In this document: positions 43,967 through 53,722 of the stretch, piece after piece
Position numbering within the stretch: the stretch's first letter is position 1
Layout: every line of letters starts with the position of its first letter
From: Saprospiraceae bacterium
Lineage (GTDB): Bacteria; Bacteroidota; Bacteroidia; Chitinophagales; Saprospiraceae
Assembly (NCBI GenBank): GCA_016715985.1
Contig: JADJXD010000001.1
Coordinates: forward strand, 124,001-188,000
Reading direction: 5' to 3'
Length of the DNA: 64,000 nucleotides
Notes under the pieces: generated by a model
Told to the model about the DNA's origin: nothing
Database searches by the model: none
Seen by the model: the letters and a program-made list of their open reading frames with translations, nothing else
Translations under genes and position numbers: made by a program

Positions 43967-44719
43967 TTACAAAGTAATGCCACCATCTACACTTATCGTG
44001 GCTCCATTGATATAATCAGCCTTATCTGATGCCAGAAAGGCGTATATATTTGCAATATCTTCCGGCTTACCCAGCCTGTGTACAGGAACTTTTTCTGCCA
44101 TTTTTGCCAAAACTTCCGGTGGCATGGCCTGTACCATTTCAGTGAGTATAAATCCCGGCGCCACTGCATTGACATTAATACCTTTTTTGCCAAGTTCCTT
44201 CGCCCACGTTTTTGTCATAGCTATTACTCCTGCTTTTGTAGCAGCATAATTAGTCTGTCCGAAATTACCGTAAAGACCAACAACAGAAGACGCATTGATT
44301 ATTCGGCCCCATCCGTTAGCAACCATACCCGGCGCAATAGCTCTTGTGCAGTTAAAAACACCTTTCAGATTGATATCCAGAACCTGATCCCATTGCTCAT
44401 CCGTCATTTTTATTAATGTAGCATCTCTTGTAATACCCGCATTGTTAACTAAAATATCAATTTTCCCAAATATTGCCAGCGTTTCTGAAACTGCATTTGT
44501 AACAGAAAGATTATCGGCTGTATTCACATTAAAAAACCTGACTGAACACCCTTTAGCATTCAATTCAGTAGCCAAAGCTTCACCACGTTCGACTGCTACA
44601 TCCCAGATAGCAACAGACACCCCGCCTTCAGCAAATTTTTCAACCGTAGCTTTTCCTATGCCTGCTGCACCTCCCGTAATGACAGCAACTTTATTTTTTA
44701 AGTTATATATTGAGTCCAT
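43967..44719 (-). CDS. fabG: 3-oxoacyl-[ACP] / acetoacetyl-CoA reductase
   Basis: A 250-residue classical SDR. GGAAGIGKATVEKFA (cofactor loop), NNAGITRDATLIKM, NASSVVGLYGNFGQTNYAATKAG with Ser and Tyr-x-x-x-Lys of the catalytic tetrad, and VAPGFILTEM. It reduces 3-oxoacyl groups to 3-hydroxyacyl groups with NAD(P)H; whether for fatty-acid synthesis (FabG) or hydroxyalkanoate/CoA metabolism (PhbB-like) cannot be told. It diverges from the symporter/KAS III-like/acyl-CoA ligase operon, which may share its pathway. Confidence 0.9.
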   Translation of the reverse strand: MDSIYNLKNKVAVITGGAAGIGKATVEKFAEGGVSVAIWDVAVERGEALATELNAKGCSVRFFNVNTADNLSVTNAVSETLAIFGKIDILVNNAGITRDATLIKMTDEQWDQVLDINLKGVFNCTRAIAPGMVANGWGRIINASSVVGLYGNFGQTNYAATKAGVIAMTKTWAKELGKKGINVNAVAPGFILTEMVQAMPPEVLAKMAEKVPVHRLGKPEDIANIYAFLASDKADYINGATISVDGGITL

Positions 44720-44747
44720 TTGTTATGATTTAAATGATAATAAAAAA

Positions 44748-44755
44748 CAAAAGTA
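44748..44755 (-). promoter_or_regulatory. -7 promoter element for fabG
   Basis: Minus-strand TACTTTTG, 29 bases before the start codon at 44719. Confidence 0.55.
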
Positions 44756-44967
44756 AGTTAATTAACTTGCAAAAAGCATATAAAAATGAATTAATCTATC
44801 ATCATTTTTGCTTAAGTCACACCTAATTATATCACATCTTTTATATTGATAAACATTGATTTATATTTTTAATTATATTAAAGTCTTATCCATTTAATAT
44901 ATTTTTAAGGTATCTGTGTGACATATTTTGAACTATCTTCACTTTCGATTTTAAATAAGCCATATTT

Positions 44968-46494
44968 ATGTTTTTATTGAGCTATACAGCTGCGACTTCA
45001 CTTCTGATAGGATGCTATATAATAGTTACCTTATTTTTAGTAATTCGTGGAGCCCGCAAAACAAAAACAATAAGCGATTATGCGTTGGGAAGTGGCTTTT
45101 CTCCTATTGTGGTAGGTCTATCTTTGGCTGCAAGTATAACAAGCGCTGCTACTTTCATAATAAATCCGGGTTTTGTTGCTATGTTTGGATTCAGTGCATT
45201 TGTTGCAATGGCTTTGGTTCTTCCATTGGGTTTATATATTTCCTTAATAGTATTAAGTAAAAGTTTCCGAAAATACGGGTCATCGATAAAAGCACTGACT
45301 TTAGCCCAGTGGGTAGGAACAAGATATAACAGTCCCGGTTATGGAAAATTGATGGCTGTTTTGAGTTTACTCCTGATTACATTTATTGTTTTGATTTGTG
45401 TAGGACTTACGAAAGTCCTTGCAGGAGCATTAAATACGGATGAATTATATGTTTTGATTTCACTTGTCGTTTTTGTATTTGGATATACGATGTTTGGTGG
45501 CGCAAATACGATGATATACACCAACACCATACAGGCTGTCCTGATGATCATCGTTGCCATCATTATTTTGAGCTCCGGATATGATTATTTTGAGACGGGA
45601 ATCAGCGAATTCATTTCTTCTCTCGAAGCCAAAGATCCGTTGCTGACTAAATTTTTTAATCCCTCAAGTCCATTATTCAGAGATTGGTTTGAAGTTATTT
45701 TTTGTAATTTTATTATTGGTATTGCGATTGTTTGCCAACCGCATATTATCACCCGTTCTTTGATGCTTAGATCTGAAAAGGATATGAATAAATATCTGAC
45801 GGTTGCGATAGTAACAGAAATCCTGTTCTTTTTTGTCATGTTTGCAGGTCTTTATGCAAGATTGGAATTTGGAGATTTAACCCTTAATGGTTCGCAATTG
45901 AAATTGGATGGCATCTTATCGGCTTATGTCATTCAGAAATTTTCTGTTGGTCTGGGCATAATTGTCATTATGGGGTTGATGGCAGCTGGTCTGTCAACGC
46001 TGGAAGGAATTGTACAATCTGTTTCTACTACGGTCACAAATGATATCATTACACCTTTGCTGAATTCAAAAAACAACACAGAACAAAACAAATCACGGAT
46101 CAATAAAGCTGTCATCGTGATTTTAGGAGTTGTGTCCATATATGTAAGTTATCAACAACTGATCAATCCCAACCTGAGTGTGGGTATATTAGCACAAAAT
46201 GGTGTTTATGCCTTTTTCTCAGCGGCTTTTATTCCGGTGCTTTTTGGAATATTCTTAAAAGACGTACATAAAAGTGCTCCGATGGCAGCAACTATTACTG
46301 CTGTGATTGTTCATTTTTCGGTGTATTACGGATCCTTGAGTTTTTACACAACAGGGCCTGTCAAAAACCCTGCTGTAGCAGCCACCTATGGTATATTAAG
46401 TGCATTAGCGGTGGGCCTTTCATTGTACTATTGGCATAAATTAAAGAAAGAGTCACAAACAGAAATTCGATTACAAAACCATAAAACTGTATAG
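44968..46494 (+). CDS. Sodium:solute symporter (SSS family)
   Basis: A 508-residue inner-membrane transporter with about 13 hydrophobic helices. Typical SSS features: SDYALGSGFSPIVVGLSLAASITSAATFI in the first helices (unwound Na+ site region), LAQWVGTRYNSPGYG, TMFGGANTMIYTNTIQAVLMI, and QPHIITRSLMLRSEKDM. It resembles the pantothenate/proline/monocarboxylate branch; the substrate is unknown. The KAS III-like gene follows after 12 bases, so uptake of an acid activated by the downstream CoA ligase is plausible. Confidence 0.88.
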   Translation: MFLLSYTAATSLLIGCYIIVTLFLVIRGARKTKTISDYALGSGFSPIVVGLSLAASITSAATFIINPGFVAMFGFSAFVAMALVLPLGLYISLIVLSKSFRKYGSSIKALTLAQWVGTRYNSPGYGKLMAVLSLLLITFIVLICVGLTKVLAGALNTDELYVLISLVVFVFGYTMFGGANTMIYTNTIQAVLMIIVAIIILSSGYDYFETGISEFISSLEAKDPLLTKFFNPSSPLFRDWFEVIFCNFIIGIAIVCQPHIITRSLMLRSEKDMNKYLTVAIVTEILFFFVMFAGLYARLEFGDLTLNGSQLKLDGILSAYVIQKFSVGLGIIVIMGLMAAGLSTLEGIVQSVSTTVTNDIITPLLNSKNNTEQNKSRINKAVIVILGVVSIYVSYQQLINPNLSVGILAQNGVYAFFSAAFIPVLFGIFLKDVHKSAPMAATITAVIVHFSVYYGSLSFYTTGPVKNPAVAATYGILSALAVGLSLYYWHKLKKESQTEIRLQNHKTV

Positions 46495-46506
46495 AATTAA
46501 ATTTTT

Positions 46507-47493
46507 ATGAGAAACGCAATCATAATATCTTCAGGCTCTTTTGCCCCATCCCGAATCATTCCCAACAATTACTTTAATGAGAAATTGGGTGAAGATGTGG
46601 ACACCTGGCTGAGAAATAATGTTCAGATATACGAACGAAGATGGTGCAGTGAAAACGAGAGTACCGCAGACCTGGTAGAAAAGGCCTGTGCTATCGCTTT
46701 GAAAAATGCAGATTTAGAACCAGGCGACATCGATCTGTTGATTGTCGCTACGGATACACCGGAGTATGTTTCGCCATCGACAGCATCCGTTATTCAACAT
46801 AGGATGGGCATGAAAAATGCAGGTACATTTGATTTGAATACAGCGTGTGCCGGATTTGTAACTGCATTAGATGCCGGATGTAAGTATATTAAAGCAGATA
46901 AGAATTACAATAAAGTGATGGTCGTCGGTGCATATGCAATGAGTAAATACCTGAATCTGAACGATAAAAAAACGGTAACCTTATTTGCAGATGGTGCAGG
47001 AGCTGTCATATTGAGCAGCAGTGAGAATGGAACAGGTATGCTACAAAGTAAGTTGATGACCCGTGGTGAATATTATGATTATATGGGTATATATGCAGGA
47101 GGAACCCATCAGCCGATTAATAAAGAAATCCTGAACGGACACGAACACCAACTTCAATTCGTTAAAAAGATACCAAAGGAAGTTAATCCCGAGATCTGGA
47201 CAGAATTGATATTGGAATTGTGCAATAGAGAAAATATTACGCCATCAGATGTTCATCATTATTTTTTTACCCAAATCAATATTAATTCTATTCGGGAAAC
47301 GATTGAGAAGCTCGATCTTGAGATGGATAAGGCAGCTACAATCATGCATTATTATGGTTACACAGGTTCTGCTTGTTTACCAATGGCCTTTGATGAATGG
47401 ATGCAAAAAGATAAAATAAAACCCGGAGAATTGGTAATGTTTATTGGGTCCGGTGGTGGATTAGCATTTGGTGCAGCACTTTTCAAAATGTAA
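46507..47493 (+). CDS. KAS III (FabH)-like thiolase-fold protein with altered active site
   Basis: A 328-residue member of the beta-ketoacyl-ACP synthase III superfamily. The Cys motif is intact (DLNTACAGFVTALDAG, Cys114). The usual His motif HQAN is replaced by FTQININSI (Thr in place of His), and the usual Asn motif NxGNTSAA by YYGYTGSACLP (Tyr in place of Asn). The C-terminal GELVMFIGSGGGLAFGAALF is normal. It therefore keeps the acyl-Cys but not the decarboxylative-condensation pair; acyl transfer or hydrolysis is a better guess than classic FabH. It lies between the symporter and the acyl-CoA ligase in an operon. Confidence 0.85.
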   Translation: MRNAIIISSGSFAPSRIIPNNYFNEKLGEDVDTWLRNNVQIYERRWCSENESTADLVEKACAIALKNADLEPGDIDLLIVATDTPEYVSPSTASVIQHRMGMKNAGTFDLNTACAGFVTALDAGCKYIKADKNYNKVMVVGAYAMSKYLNLNDKKTVTLFADGAGAVILSSSENGTGMLQSKLMTRGEYYDYMGIYAGGTHQPINKEILNGHEHQLQFVKKIPKEVNPEIWTELILELCNRENITPSDVHHYFFTQININSIRETIEKLDLEMDKAATIMHYYGYTGSACLPMAFDEWMQKDKIKPGELVMFIGSGGGLAFGAALFKM

Positions 47494-48113
47494 TTATTTA
47501 TATAGATGAGAGCATGGCAACAAGACTGGATAAAAAAATGGGATGTATATAGTCCCGACAAAATTGCTGTCAAAGAATTTGAATCAGGCCGAACAGTGAC
47601 GTATGGTGAAATTCATCAACAGGCAGGTCAACTTGCATCTTTATTGCTAAAAAAGTACAATATCAAAGCGGGTGACAGGATTGCGGTGTTAGCAGATTTC
47701 TGTATTGAATATGTAATTTTATTTAATGCCGCACAAAAAGCAGGTTTTATACTCGTTCCATTGAATTACCGATTGGCTGGTCAGGAATTGAAATATATCA
47801 TCGAAGATGCCATGCCTGCAATTATCATATCAGAAGAAAAATACAATCATTTATTGTCATCCATACCCAACACTAATCAAATTTCGCTTGAATCTATAAA
47901 TCAATCGTCTGAAAAAAATGACGTTGCTGTACATGAATTTGATTATACAGCTCAGGAAGATGAAAGTGTATTTATACTTTATACTTCAGGTACTACAGGC
48001 AATCCTAAAGGTGTAAAATATACACACAAAATGCTGTTCTGGAATAGTATCAATACTTCCATGTCCCTGCTTTTAAATACCTACCGTTTACACACAAATA
48101 TATAAAAAAGCTA

Positions 48114-48121
48114 TATATTTG
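48114..48121 (+). promoter_or_regulatory. IS4 transposase -7 promoter element
   Basis: TATATTTG, 21 bases before ATG 48142; it supports that start rather than 48165. Confidence 0.6.
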
Positions 48122-48141
48122 TGTATCAAAATAAGGAACAC

Positions 48142-49540
48142 ATGGATAATCAAGGACTGGTTGCATGTTTCGGAGACAAGCGACTGGAAAAAAGGGGGCT
48201 GTCATAGCCAATCGGTTGACGGAGACATTTGATAAATCTATTCACAAGTTTTCGCTATCACGTGCCGAGTGCGTTGCAACCTATAGATTTTTAGACAATC
48301 CCAGAGTAAGTGAGGATGTTTTAATAAATCGAATGATGTTACAAACTCAGGCTGCAACAAAAGGAAAGCGAGTAATATGTTTAGGTGATACCACCGAGTG
48401 GAATTTAATGAAACATAAAAGGCGGATAAACCTAAAGAGTAGTAAAATAGGAGTAATTTCAGACAATCGAACTTATGGTTTTCTTAGTCATAATATATTA
48501 GGAATTGACAGGGATAGTCTAGATCCACATGGGTGGTTAAGTGTTGATGTATTTAATAGAGATATTGATAATGAAGCCTTTACGCGAGATAATCATTCGG
48601 TGCCTATAGAAGAAAAGGAGTCTTATAAATGGTTAAGTACTTCCATAAAAGCAAAGGAAGTATCATTAAAATCATGTGATCACGCTCTTTTTGTAACAGA
48701 TAGGGAGTCAGATATTTATGAGTACATGTGTACGATCCCGGATGAAAAAACAGATATATTATTTAGAGCAAGCCAAAACAGAAGAGCAATAAATGGAACA
48801 GGAGAGCTAGTAAAAGTATTTGATGATATCGCAAAGAGAGATAAAATAGGGGAAGTAAATATAAAGATACAAGATAATAAAAAGAGAGAGGACAGGACAG
48901 CTGTATTGGAAGTAAGAAGTTTAAGATACAAAATACAAAGGCCGGAAAAAAAGCGGCTGAGAGAGAAATATCCTAGAAATGTAGAACTAACAATGCTACA
49001 TGCAAGAGAACAAAACCCACCCGCTTGGGAAAGTCCGGTGGAATGGTATTTATGGACAACGGAACAAGTAAGGGGAATAGAAGATTGTAAAGAGAAGTTG
49101 GAGATATATAAACAAAGGTGGAAAGTGGAGGAGGCACACAGATTATTAAAAAAGAAGGATTTAATTTGGAGGCTAGTGAATTAGAAACGCCGGAAGGCAT
49201 AAGGAAATTATTAATTTTGGGTATGGAAGCATCATTAAAAATACAACGATTAAAAGAGGCACGAGATGGAGACACCTCAATAGAAGTGAAAGAAGTTTTT
49301 GAAGAAGAGGAGGTGAAGTGTTTAGAACAGCTAAATAAAGTGTATCAAGGAGCCACAGAGAAACAAAAAAATCCACATCCCGAACATTCATTAGCATGGG
49401 CATCTTGGATCATAGCAAGAATCGGAGGATGGAAGGGATATGCTTCCCAACGCAAACCAGGTACAATAACATACAAATGGGGGTATGAAAAATTTCAAAC
49501 TCTTATGGTGGGATACAGACTAAAAAACTCTCCCCCCTAA
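48142..49540 (+). pseudogene. IS4-family (Tn5-like) transposase in three frames
   Basis: The N-terminus MDNQGLVACFGDKRLEKR is in the frame of ATG 48142 and hits TAG at 48205; homology continues one frame back (AVIANRLTETFDKSIHKFSL, YRFLDNPRVS) after an A6G5 run at 48188-48198. The main frame (to 49184) holds all three catalytic residues: Asp in ICLGDTTEWNL, Asp in ALFVTDRESDIYEY, and Glu in the signature YKQRWKVEEAHRLLK, an exact Y-2-R-3-E-6-K. At 49148-49154, A AAA AAG leads into the last frame (EGFNLEASELET to 49540), which contains the Tn5-like C-terminus (SLAWASWIIARIGGWKGY). Full length would be about 465 residues. The second shift could be programmed; the first looks like an indel or base-call error. 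Confidence 0.88.
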
Positions 49541-50541
49541 TTGTGTGTAAACGGTAGCTTTTAAATACGGAGAGCCGAACCGTTAATGTTATGCCTCCAT
49601 TTCATACGGGTGGCTGGAATGTTTTGTTGACTCCATTTCTACATCATGGTGCTTATGTCTGTATTTGCAAAAAATTTGATCCGTCTGTTACATTAAACCT
49701 GGTAGGATCTGAAAAAGCAACCATTTTTATGGGTGTGCCTACCATGTTGTTAATGATGGCAGAAGAAGTTGATTTTATAAACACGGATTTTTCTGATTTA
49801 CTATACATGATTGTGGGAGGTGAAGCAATGCCTGTGCCGTTGATAGAAAAATATCATCGAAAAGGTGTGGCTATCAGGCAAGGTTACGGCATGACGGAAG
49901 TCGGTCCAAATCTGACATCCTTACATCAGAATGATGCGATCCGTAAAATTGGATCGATCGGAAGACCTAATTTTTATGTAAATATTAAAGTCGTCAATGA
50001 AGATGGTGCAGATGCACTACCTAATGAACCCGGTGAACTCTGGTTGAGCGGACCAATGGTGACGCCGGGCTATTGGAATAATGATGCTATAACGGCATCT
50101 GCATTTTCAGAAGATGGTATCTGGTTTAAAACCGGTGACATTGTAGTCGTAACTGAAGATAATTATATTTATGTAGTAGACAGACTAAAAAACATGTACA
50201 TCAGTGGTGGTGAAAACGTCTATCCTGCTGAAATTGAAAAAGTATTAAATCAAATTCCGGAAATTCTGGAGTGTACCGTAATAGGTGTCAAAGATGAAAA
50301 ATGGGGAGAAGTAGGTAAAGCGTATATCGTTTGGCAGAATCAAAAGCAAGCCTTTGATGAATCATTTCTGAAAAATTATTGTCAAAGCAAACTTGCAAAA
50401 TTTAAAGTACCTAAATATTTCGCTACCTTAGAAGCCTTACCCAAAACTGATTCAGGAAAAACAGATAAAAAGAAATTAAAGATATTGCACGAGCAAAGTG
50501 CAAATAGGGATTAGTATTTTTTAACATTAAAATTATTTCAA

Positions 50542-51093
50542 ATGAAGTCTTTTAAATTTTTAAGTTTAGTATTTGCACTATCACTAATGGTGGTAACTGG
50601 TTGCAAAAAAGAAGATCCTGTCGCAACTTGCAGCGATGGCATTCAGAACCAAAGTGAAACAGGTATTGATTGTGGTGGGCCATGTGAGGCTTGTAAAGAA
50701 GGTGCACATGGAAAATGGAAATCTTTTCCGGTTGCCCCGATACTTGCCAATTTTGCAGATTCGATCATTGCAGAGTTTAAAACAAACAACACTTATGTTG
50801 TGAATCAATGGAAAAATGGTAGTAAACTGGATCTGACCGGAACATTTACCCAAACAAAATCATCGACCGGAAACATCTGGACTGTCAAACTGAATCAAAC
50901 AACACCTTCTGTACTTACTGCTGAAGGCATTTTTGAAGTTTCTACGGATAATAAGACGATGAAATATGAAGTTGCTCAGACTGATCCAAGCGTTGCAGGT
51001 GTAACTCCTCCAACGCCGGCCGGAGGATTTGGAAGTACTTCAGGCGGAGCCTTTGGTGTACTGAATATCCAAAATTACGTAAGAGTTAATTAA
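50542..51093 (+). CDS. Small lipoprotein with Cys-rich GIDCGGPCEAC motif
   Basis: A 183-residue predicted lipoprotein (lipobox VTGC at Cys21). The mature start has CSDGIQNQSETGIDCGGPCEAC, a calcium/Cys-rich short motif often seen next to Bacteroidota lipoprotein anchors. The remaining ~120 residues form a beta-rich domain (GKWKSFPVAPILANFADSI, NNTYVVNQW, LTGTFTQTKSSTGNIWTV) ending in a Gly/Ser-rich stretch, similar in style to lipocalin-like lipoproteins. It starts 27 bases after the ligase gene. Function unknown. Confidence 0.72.
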   Translation: MKSFKFLSLVFALSLMVVTGCKKEDPVATCSDGIQNQSETGIDCGGPCEACKEGAHGKWKSFPVAPILANFADSIIAEFKTNNTYVVNQWKNGSKLDLTGTFTQTKSSTGNIWTVKLNQTTPSVLTAEGIFEVSTDNKTMKYEVAQTDPSVAGVTPPTPAGGFGSTSGGAFGVLNIQNYVRVN

Positions 51094-51102
51094 TTGATTC
51101 TG

Positions 51103-51145
51103 AGACACCCGTATTGAAATAAACACCAATACGGGTGTCTTTCAT
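51103..51145 (+). terminator. Strong hairpin terminator
   Basis: Perfect 13-bp stem AGACACCCGTATT / AATACGGGTGTCT (51103-51115, 51128-51140), then TTCAT; the T tract is weak. Confidence 0.75.
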
Positions 51146-51166
51146 AACCAATCACAATCCTCCAAT

Positions 51167-52744
51167 ATGAGAAGGTTTATATTTAGCTTATGTTTTATTG
51201 CACTGCTTGGGTCAGTGAGCTATGGTCAGGAAAATCCATCCGGTAGCTTTAACGGTTTTGACAAGGTGATACCCACAAAAGCCAATAAAGAATTGCAGGC
51301 TTTTGTGTATTTCTATCAGCAAAATGTCATACAGAACTATTTTCCTGAAAATGACTTTCTGAAAGGTCAGATCGTCGGAAGACTTTTTGGCAGCAACACT
51401 ACTACCACATCCAATACCATCAGGTCGATTTACGCAGAACAAAGGGCATTACCCTTTTTTGTTTATACACCGAGAATTTTTGATGGAAAAGCAACACTTC
51501 GGGCATCCTTTGAGATAGACTGGACCTGGGGTGATGTGGCTTATGGTAGTGGCGGAAATTTCGGGTCGGCGATATCTGCTGATCAGGTCAACTTACAGAC
51601 ACAAAATCTGGAAGTGGAATTTATTCCCTACAAGAACTGGACCGTAAATGTGGGCTTGATGCGTATGTTTGACACACCGCATGACCCGTATAGAACTATT
51701 TTTGACAAATTTACAACAACAGGATATCGGCTGGCATTCTGGGGTACAGACGGGGTTGGTATCAAAATCAGGAGAGAAACTGATTACACAAAGTTAAAAG
51801 CCGGCTTTTATAAATTATATGAAAACAACGTAGAATTAAATGATGATGTGAGCCTTTTTGAGCTAACCGGACAGCTCAATGTAGCTCCGAAATGGAACGT
51901 AGGAGCATCTGCATATTATGTCAGAGACAGGTCAAGCGGAGCCGGTGGAGTAAGTATCCTTGGACAGGGATTTGCAAGTACGCTGGCTAATTATAACGGT
52001 ACTTACAGATTTCCGCTTGGAGCTGATCCCTATCATGGAGACATCTTTTGGTTGGGCACCTATTTCAGCAGAAATGAAGATATGATGCTGGACAGATGGT
52101 TTATGTCAGGATTTGCCAATTTCAACTTCGGCAGTATCAAACAAAGGAAAATATCAGAAAGTGTCTATAACAAGACTGTCAGTATATCCGGACTCGCAGC
52201 CAATCTCAGAATGGGATACCGATATGGTCAGACGACAGGGGACGTTGTCACTGTGGATGGAATATTTACTTCAGGAGATGAAAACGGCATTTCTGATCAG
52301 AAATTTTCAGGAGTAATGACCGGAAATACATGGGGTAGCCCTGCGGCCATTTTCATCGGACACGGTGGGTATCTGTTATTTCCACACGGCAATGTTGTCA
52401 ATAGATTTGTAGCAGCAGTTTCAGATATTTCCAATATGGGCTACGGGATTGCAGGCGGTACGGTAAATTTTGCCAAAGACATCATACCCAATAAACTACA
52501 TAGTAAAATAGGTGGTGCCGGAGGTTTTGCACCTGTTGCTCCTAATGGTGGCGGAAATTTCGTGGGTTGGGAAATGAACGGAAAAGTAGGATATGATTTT
52601 GGTGCATTTCTGACCGTCGAAGCACATGCAGCGTACATGGGACTTGGAGATTTTTATGACAGCAGAATTACAAACGGAAATGTGGCAGCCAGACCTGTCA
52701 ATCCATGGTTAGGTTTTGTTTGTATCAAATGGCTCATTTTTTAA
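51167..52744 (+). CDS. Outer-membrane beta-barrel protein
   Basis: A 525-residue protein with signal peptide (FIFSLCFIALLGSVSYGQ). The body is a regular run of amphipathic strands rich in aromatic and Gly residues (RIFDGKATLRASFEIDWTW, NLEVEFIPYKNWTVNVGLMRM, KAGFYKLYENNVELN, AANLRMGYRYG, VEAHAAYMGLGDFY), and it ends in Phe (WLIF), as outer-membrane porins do. Likely a porin or channel of 16-18 strands; the substrate is unknown. The next gene is a lipoprotein hydrolase 24 bases later, possibly working with it. Confidence 0.78.
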   Translation: MRRFIFSLCFIALLGSVSYGQENPSGSFNGFDKVIPTKANKELQAFVYFYQQNVIQNYFPENDFLKGQIVGRLFGSNTTTTSNTIRSIYAEQRALPFFVYTPRIFDGKATLRASFEIDWTWGDVAYGSGGNFGSAISADQVNLQTQNLEVEFIPYKNWTVNVGLMRMFDTPHDPYRTIFDKFTTTGYRLAFWGTDGVGIKIRRETDYTKLKAGFYKLYENNVELNDDVSLFELTGQLNVAPKWNVGASAYYVRDRSSGAGGVSILGQGFASTLANYNGTYRFPLGADPYHGDIFWLGTYFSRNEDMMLDRWFMSGFANFNFGSIKQRKISESVYNKTVSISGLAANLRMGYRYGQTTGDVVTVDGIFTSGDENGISDQKFSGVMTGNTWGSPAAIFIGHGGYLLFPHGNVVNRFVAAVSDISNMGYGIAGGTVNFAKDIIPNKLHSKIGGAGGFAPVAPNGGGNFVGWEMNGKVGYDFGAFLTVEAHAAYMGLGDFYDSRITNGNVAARPVNPWLGFVCIKWLIF

Positions 52745-52768
52745 TAATTTAGTTTCAATTACAATATC

Positions 52769-53722
52769 ATGATCAGAAATTTAACAATACTGATTCTAAC
52801 GATCATATTCTCAGGATGTAGTGTACAAAAATCTGTTGTGCAGATGAAATCAATGGATGAACTGAATTATGGATTACCCGTTAAAAAAATCAATCTGAAC
52901 AATGACATTCAGCTTGCATACAGCGAAAGTGGAAGCAGTGGGCAAGTCATTTTATTTATCCATGGTTTGGCAAGTTATATACCTGCGTGGAAAAAAAATA
53001 TTGAAGTACTGAGCAAGGATTACAGATGTATCGCCATAGACCTTCCGGGTTATGGTCTTTCATCGAAGGGCAATTATGAAGGTTCTATGACTTTTTATGC
53101 TGAAACGATTAAAGAATTTTGCGAAAAACTCGGGATTCAAAAAGTAACATTGGCCGGACATTCTATGGGAGGGCAGATAGCGATGACAGCAGCATTAAAA
53201 TACCCTGATTTTGTAGAAAATCTCATTTTGATTGCACCTGCAGGATTTGAGACATTCAATAAAGGTCAGAAGCAATGGTTCAGAGATGTCATGACAGTTG
53301 ATGGTGTCAGACTAACGACAGTAGAACAAATCCGTGTCAATTATGCATACAATTTTTACAATATGCCGGACGATGCCCAATTTATGGTGAATGACCGTAT
53401 CGCCATCAGAAGTGCTAATGATTTTACAGCATATAGCTATAATATTACGCAAAGTGTCAAAGGTATGGTGGACCAGCCTGTCTTTGAATTTTTAGATCAG
53501 ATCAAACACCCTACCTTATGTATTTTTGGCGAAAATGATAATCTGATTCCAAACCGCTATCTGAATGGCGGAAAGACCGAAAAATATGCTAAAGCAGGTG
53601 CAGAAAAAATAACAAATTGCAAATTGGAAATGATACCCAATGCAGGGCATTTTGTAATGTTTGAAAAAGCAGATGAGTGTAATCAGATGATCCAAGCATT
53701 TATGGGCAAGTACAGATTTTAA
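52769..53722 (+). CDS. Alpha/beta-hydrolase lipoprotein
   Basis: A 317-residue hydrolase with lipobox FSGC (residues 15-18). Oxyanion motif ILFIHGLASYIPAWKKN, nucleophile AGHSMGGQIAMTAAL, Asp in IFGENDNLIPNRYL and His in NAGHFVMFEKA: a full catalytic triad of the epoxide-hydrolase/haloperoxidase-like fold 1 group. Anchored in the envelope, so it probably acts on an external ester or lactone. Follows the beta-barrel gene closely. Confidence 0.9.
   Translation: MIRNLTILILTIIFSGCSVQKSVVQMKSMDELNYGLPVKKINLNNDIQLAYSESGSSGQVILFIHGLASYIPAWKKNIEVLSKDYRCIAIDLPGYGLSSKGNYEGSMTFYAETIKEFCEKLGIQKVTLAGHSMGGQIAMTAALKYPDFVENLILIAPAGFETFNKGQKQWFRDVMTVDGVRLTTVEQIRVNYAYNFYNMPDDAQFMVNDRIAIRSANDFTAYSYNITQSVKGMVDQPVFEFLDQIKHPTLCIFGENDNLIPNRYLNGGKTEKYAKAGAEKITNCKLEMIPNAGHFVMFEKADECNQMIQAFMGKYRF

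Larger units (their letters stand above)
48081..49557 (+). mobile_element. IS4-family insertion sequence, 1477 bp, with 11-bp target duplication
   Basis: Perfect 17-bp terminal inverted repeats CTACCGTTTACACACAA (48081-48097) and complement (49541-49557), flanked by direct repeats CTTTTAAATAC (48070-48080 and 49558-49568). The 11-bp duplication and the Y2R3E6K-type transposase fit the IS4 family (Tn5/IS50-like). Inserted in an acyl-CoA ligase gene, same orientation. Confidence 0.95.
47506..50514 (+). pseudogene. AMP-dependent acyl-CoA synthetase, interrupted by an IS4-family element
   Basis: Two pieces of one ANL-superfamily ligase: 47506-48080 (adenylate loop ILYTSGTTGNPKGVKYTH) and 49569-50514 (MPPFHTGGWN, RQGYGMTEVGPN, WFKTGDIVVV, and the C-terminal Lys in LPKTDSGKTDKKKL). 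Removing the IS and one 11-bp target copy (1488 bases, a multiple of three) restores a seamless 506-residue protein. It would activate a carboxylic acid to acyl-CoA. No other damage is visible, so the insertion looks recent. The preceding genes of the operon are intact. Confidence 0.95.
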
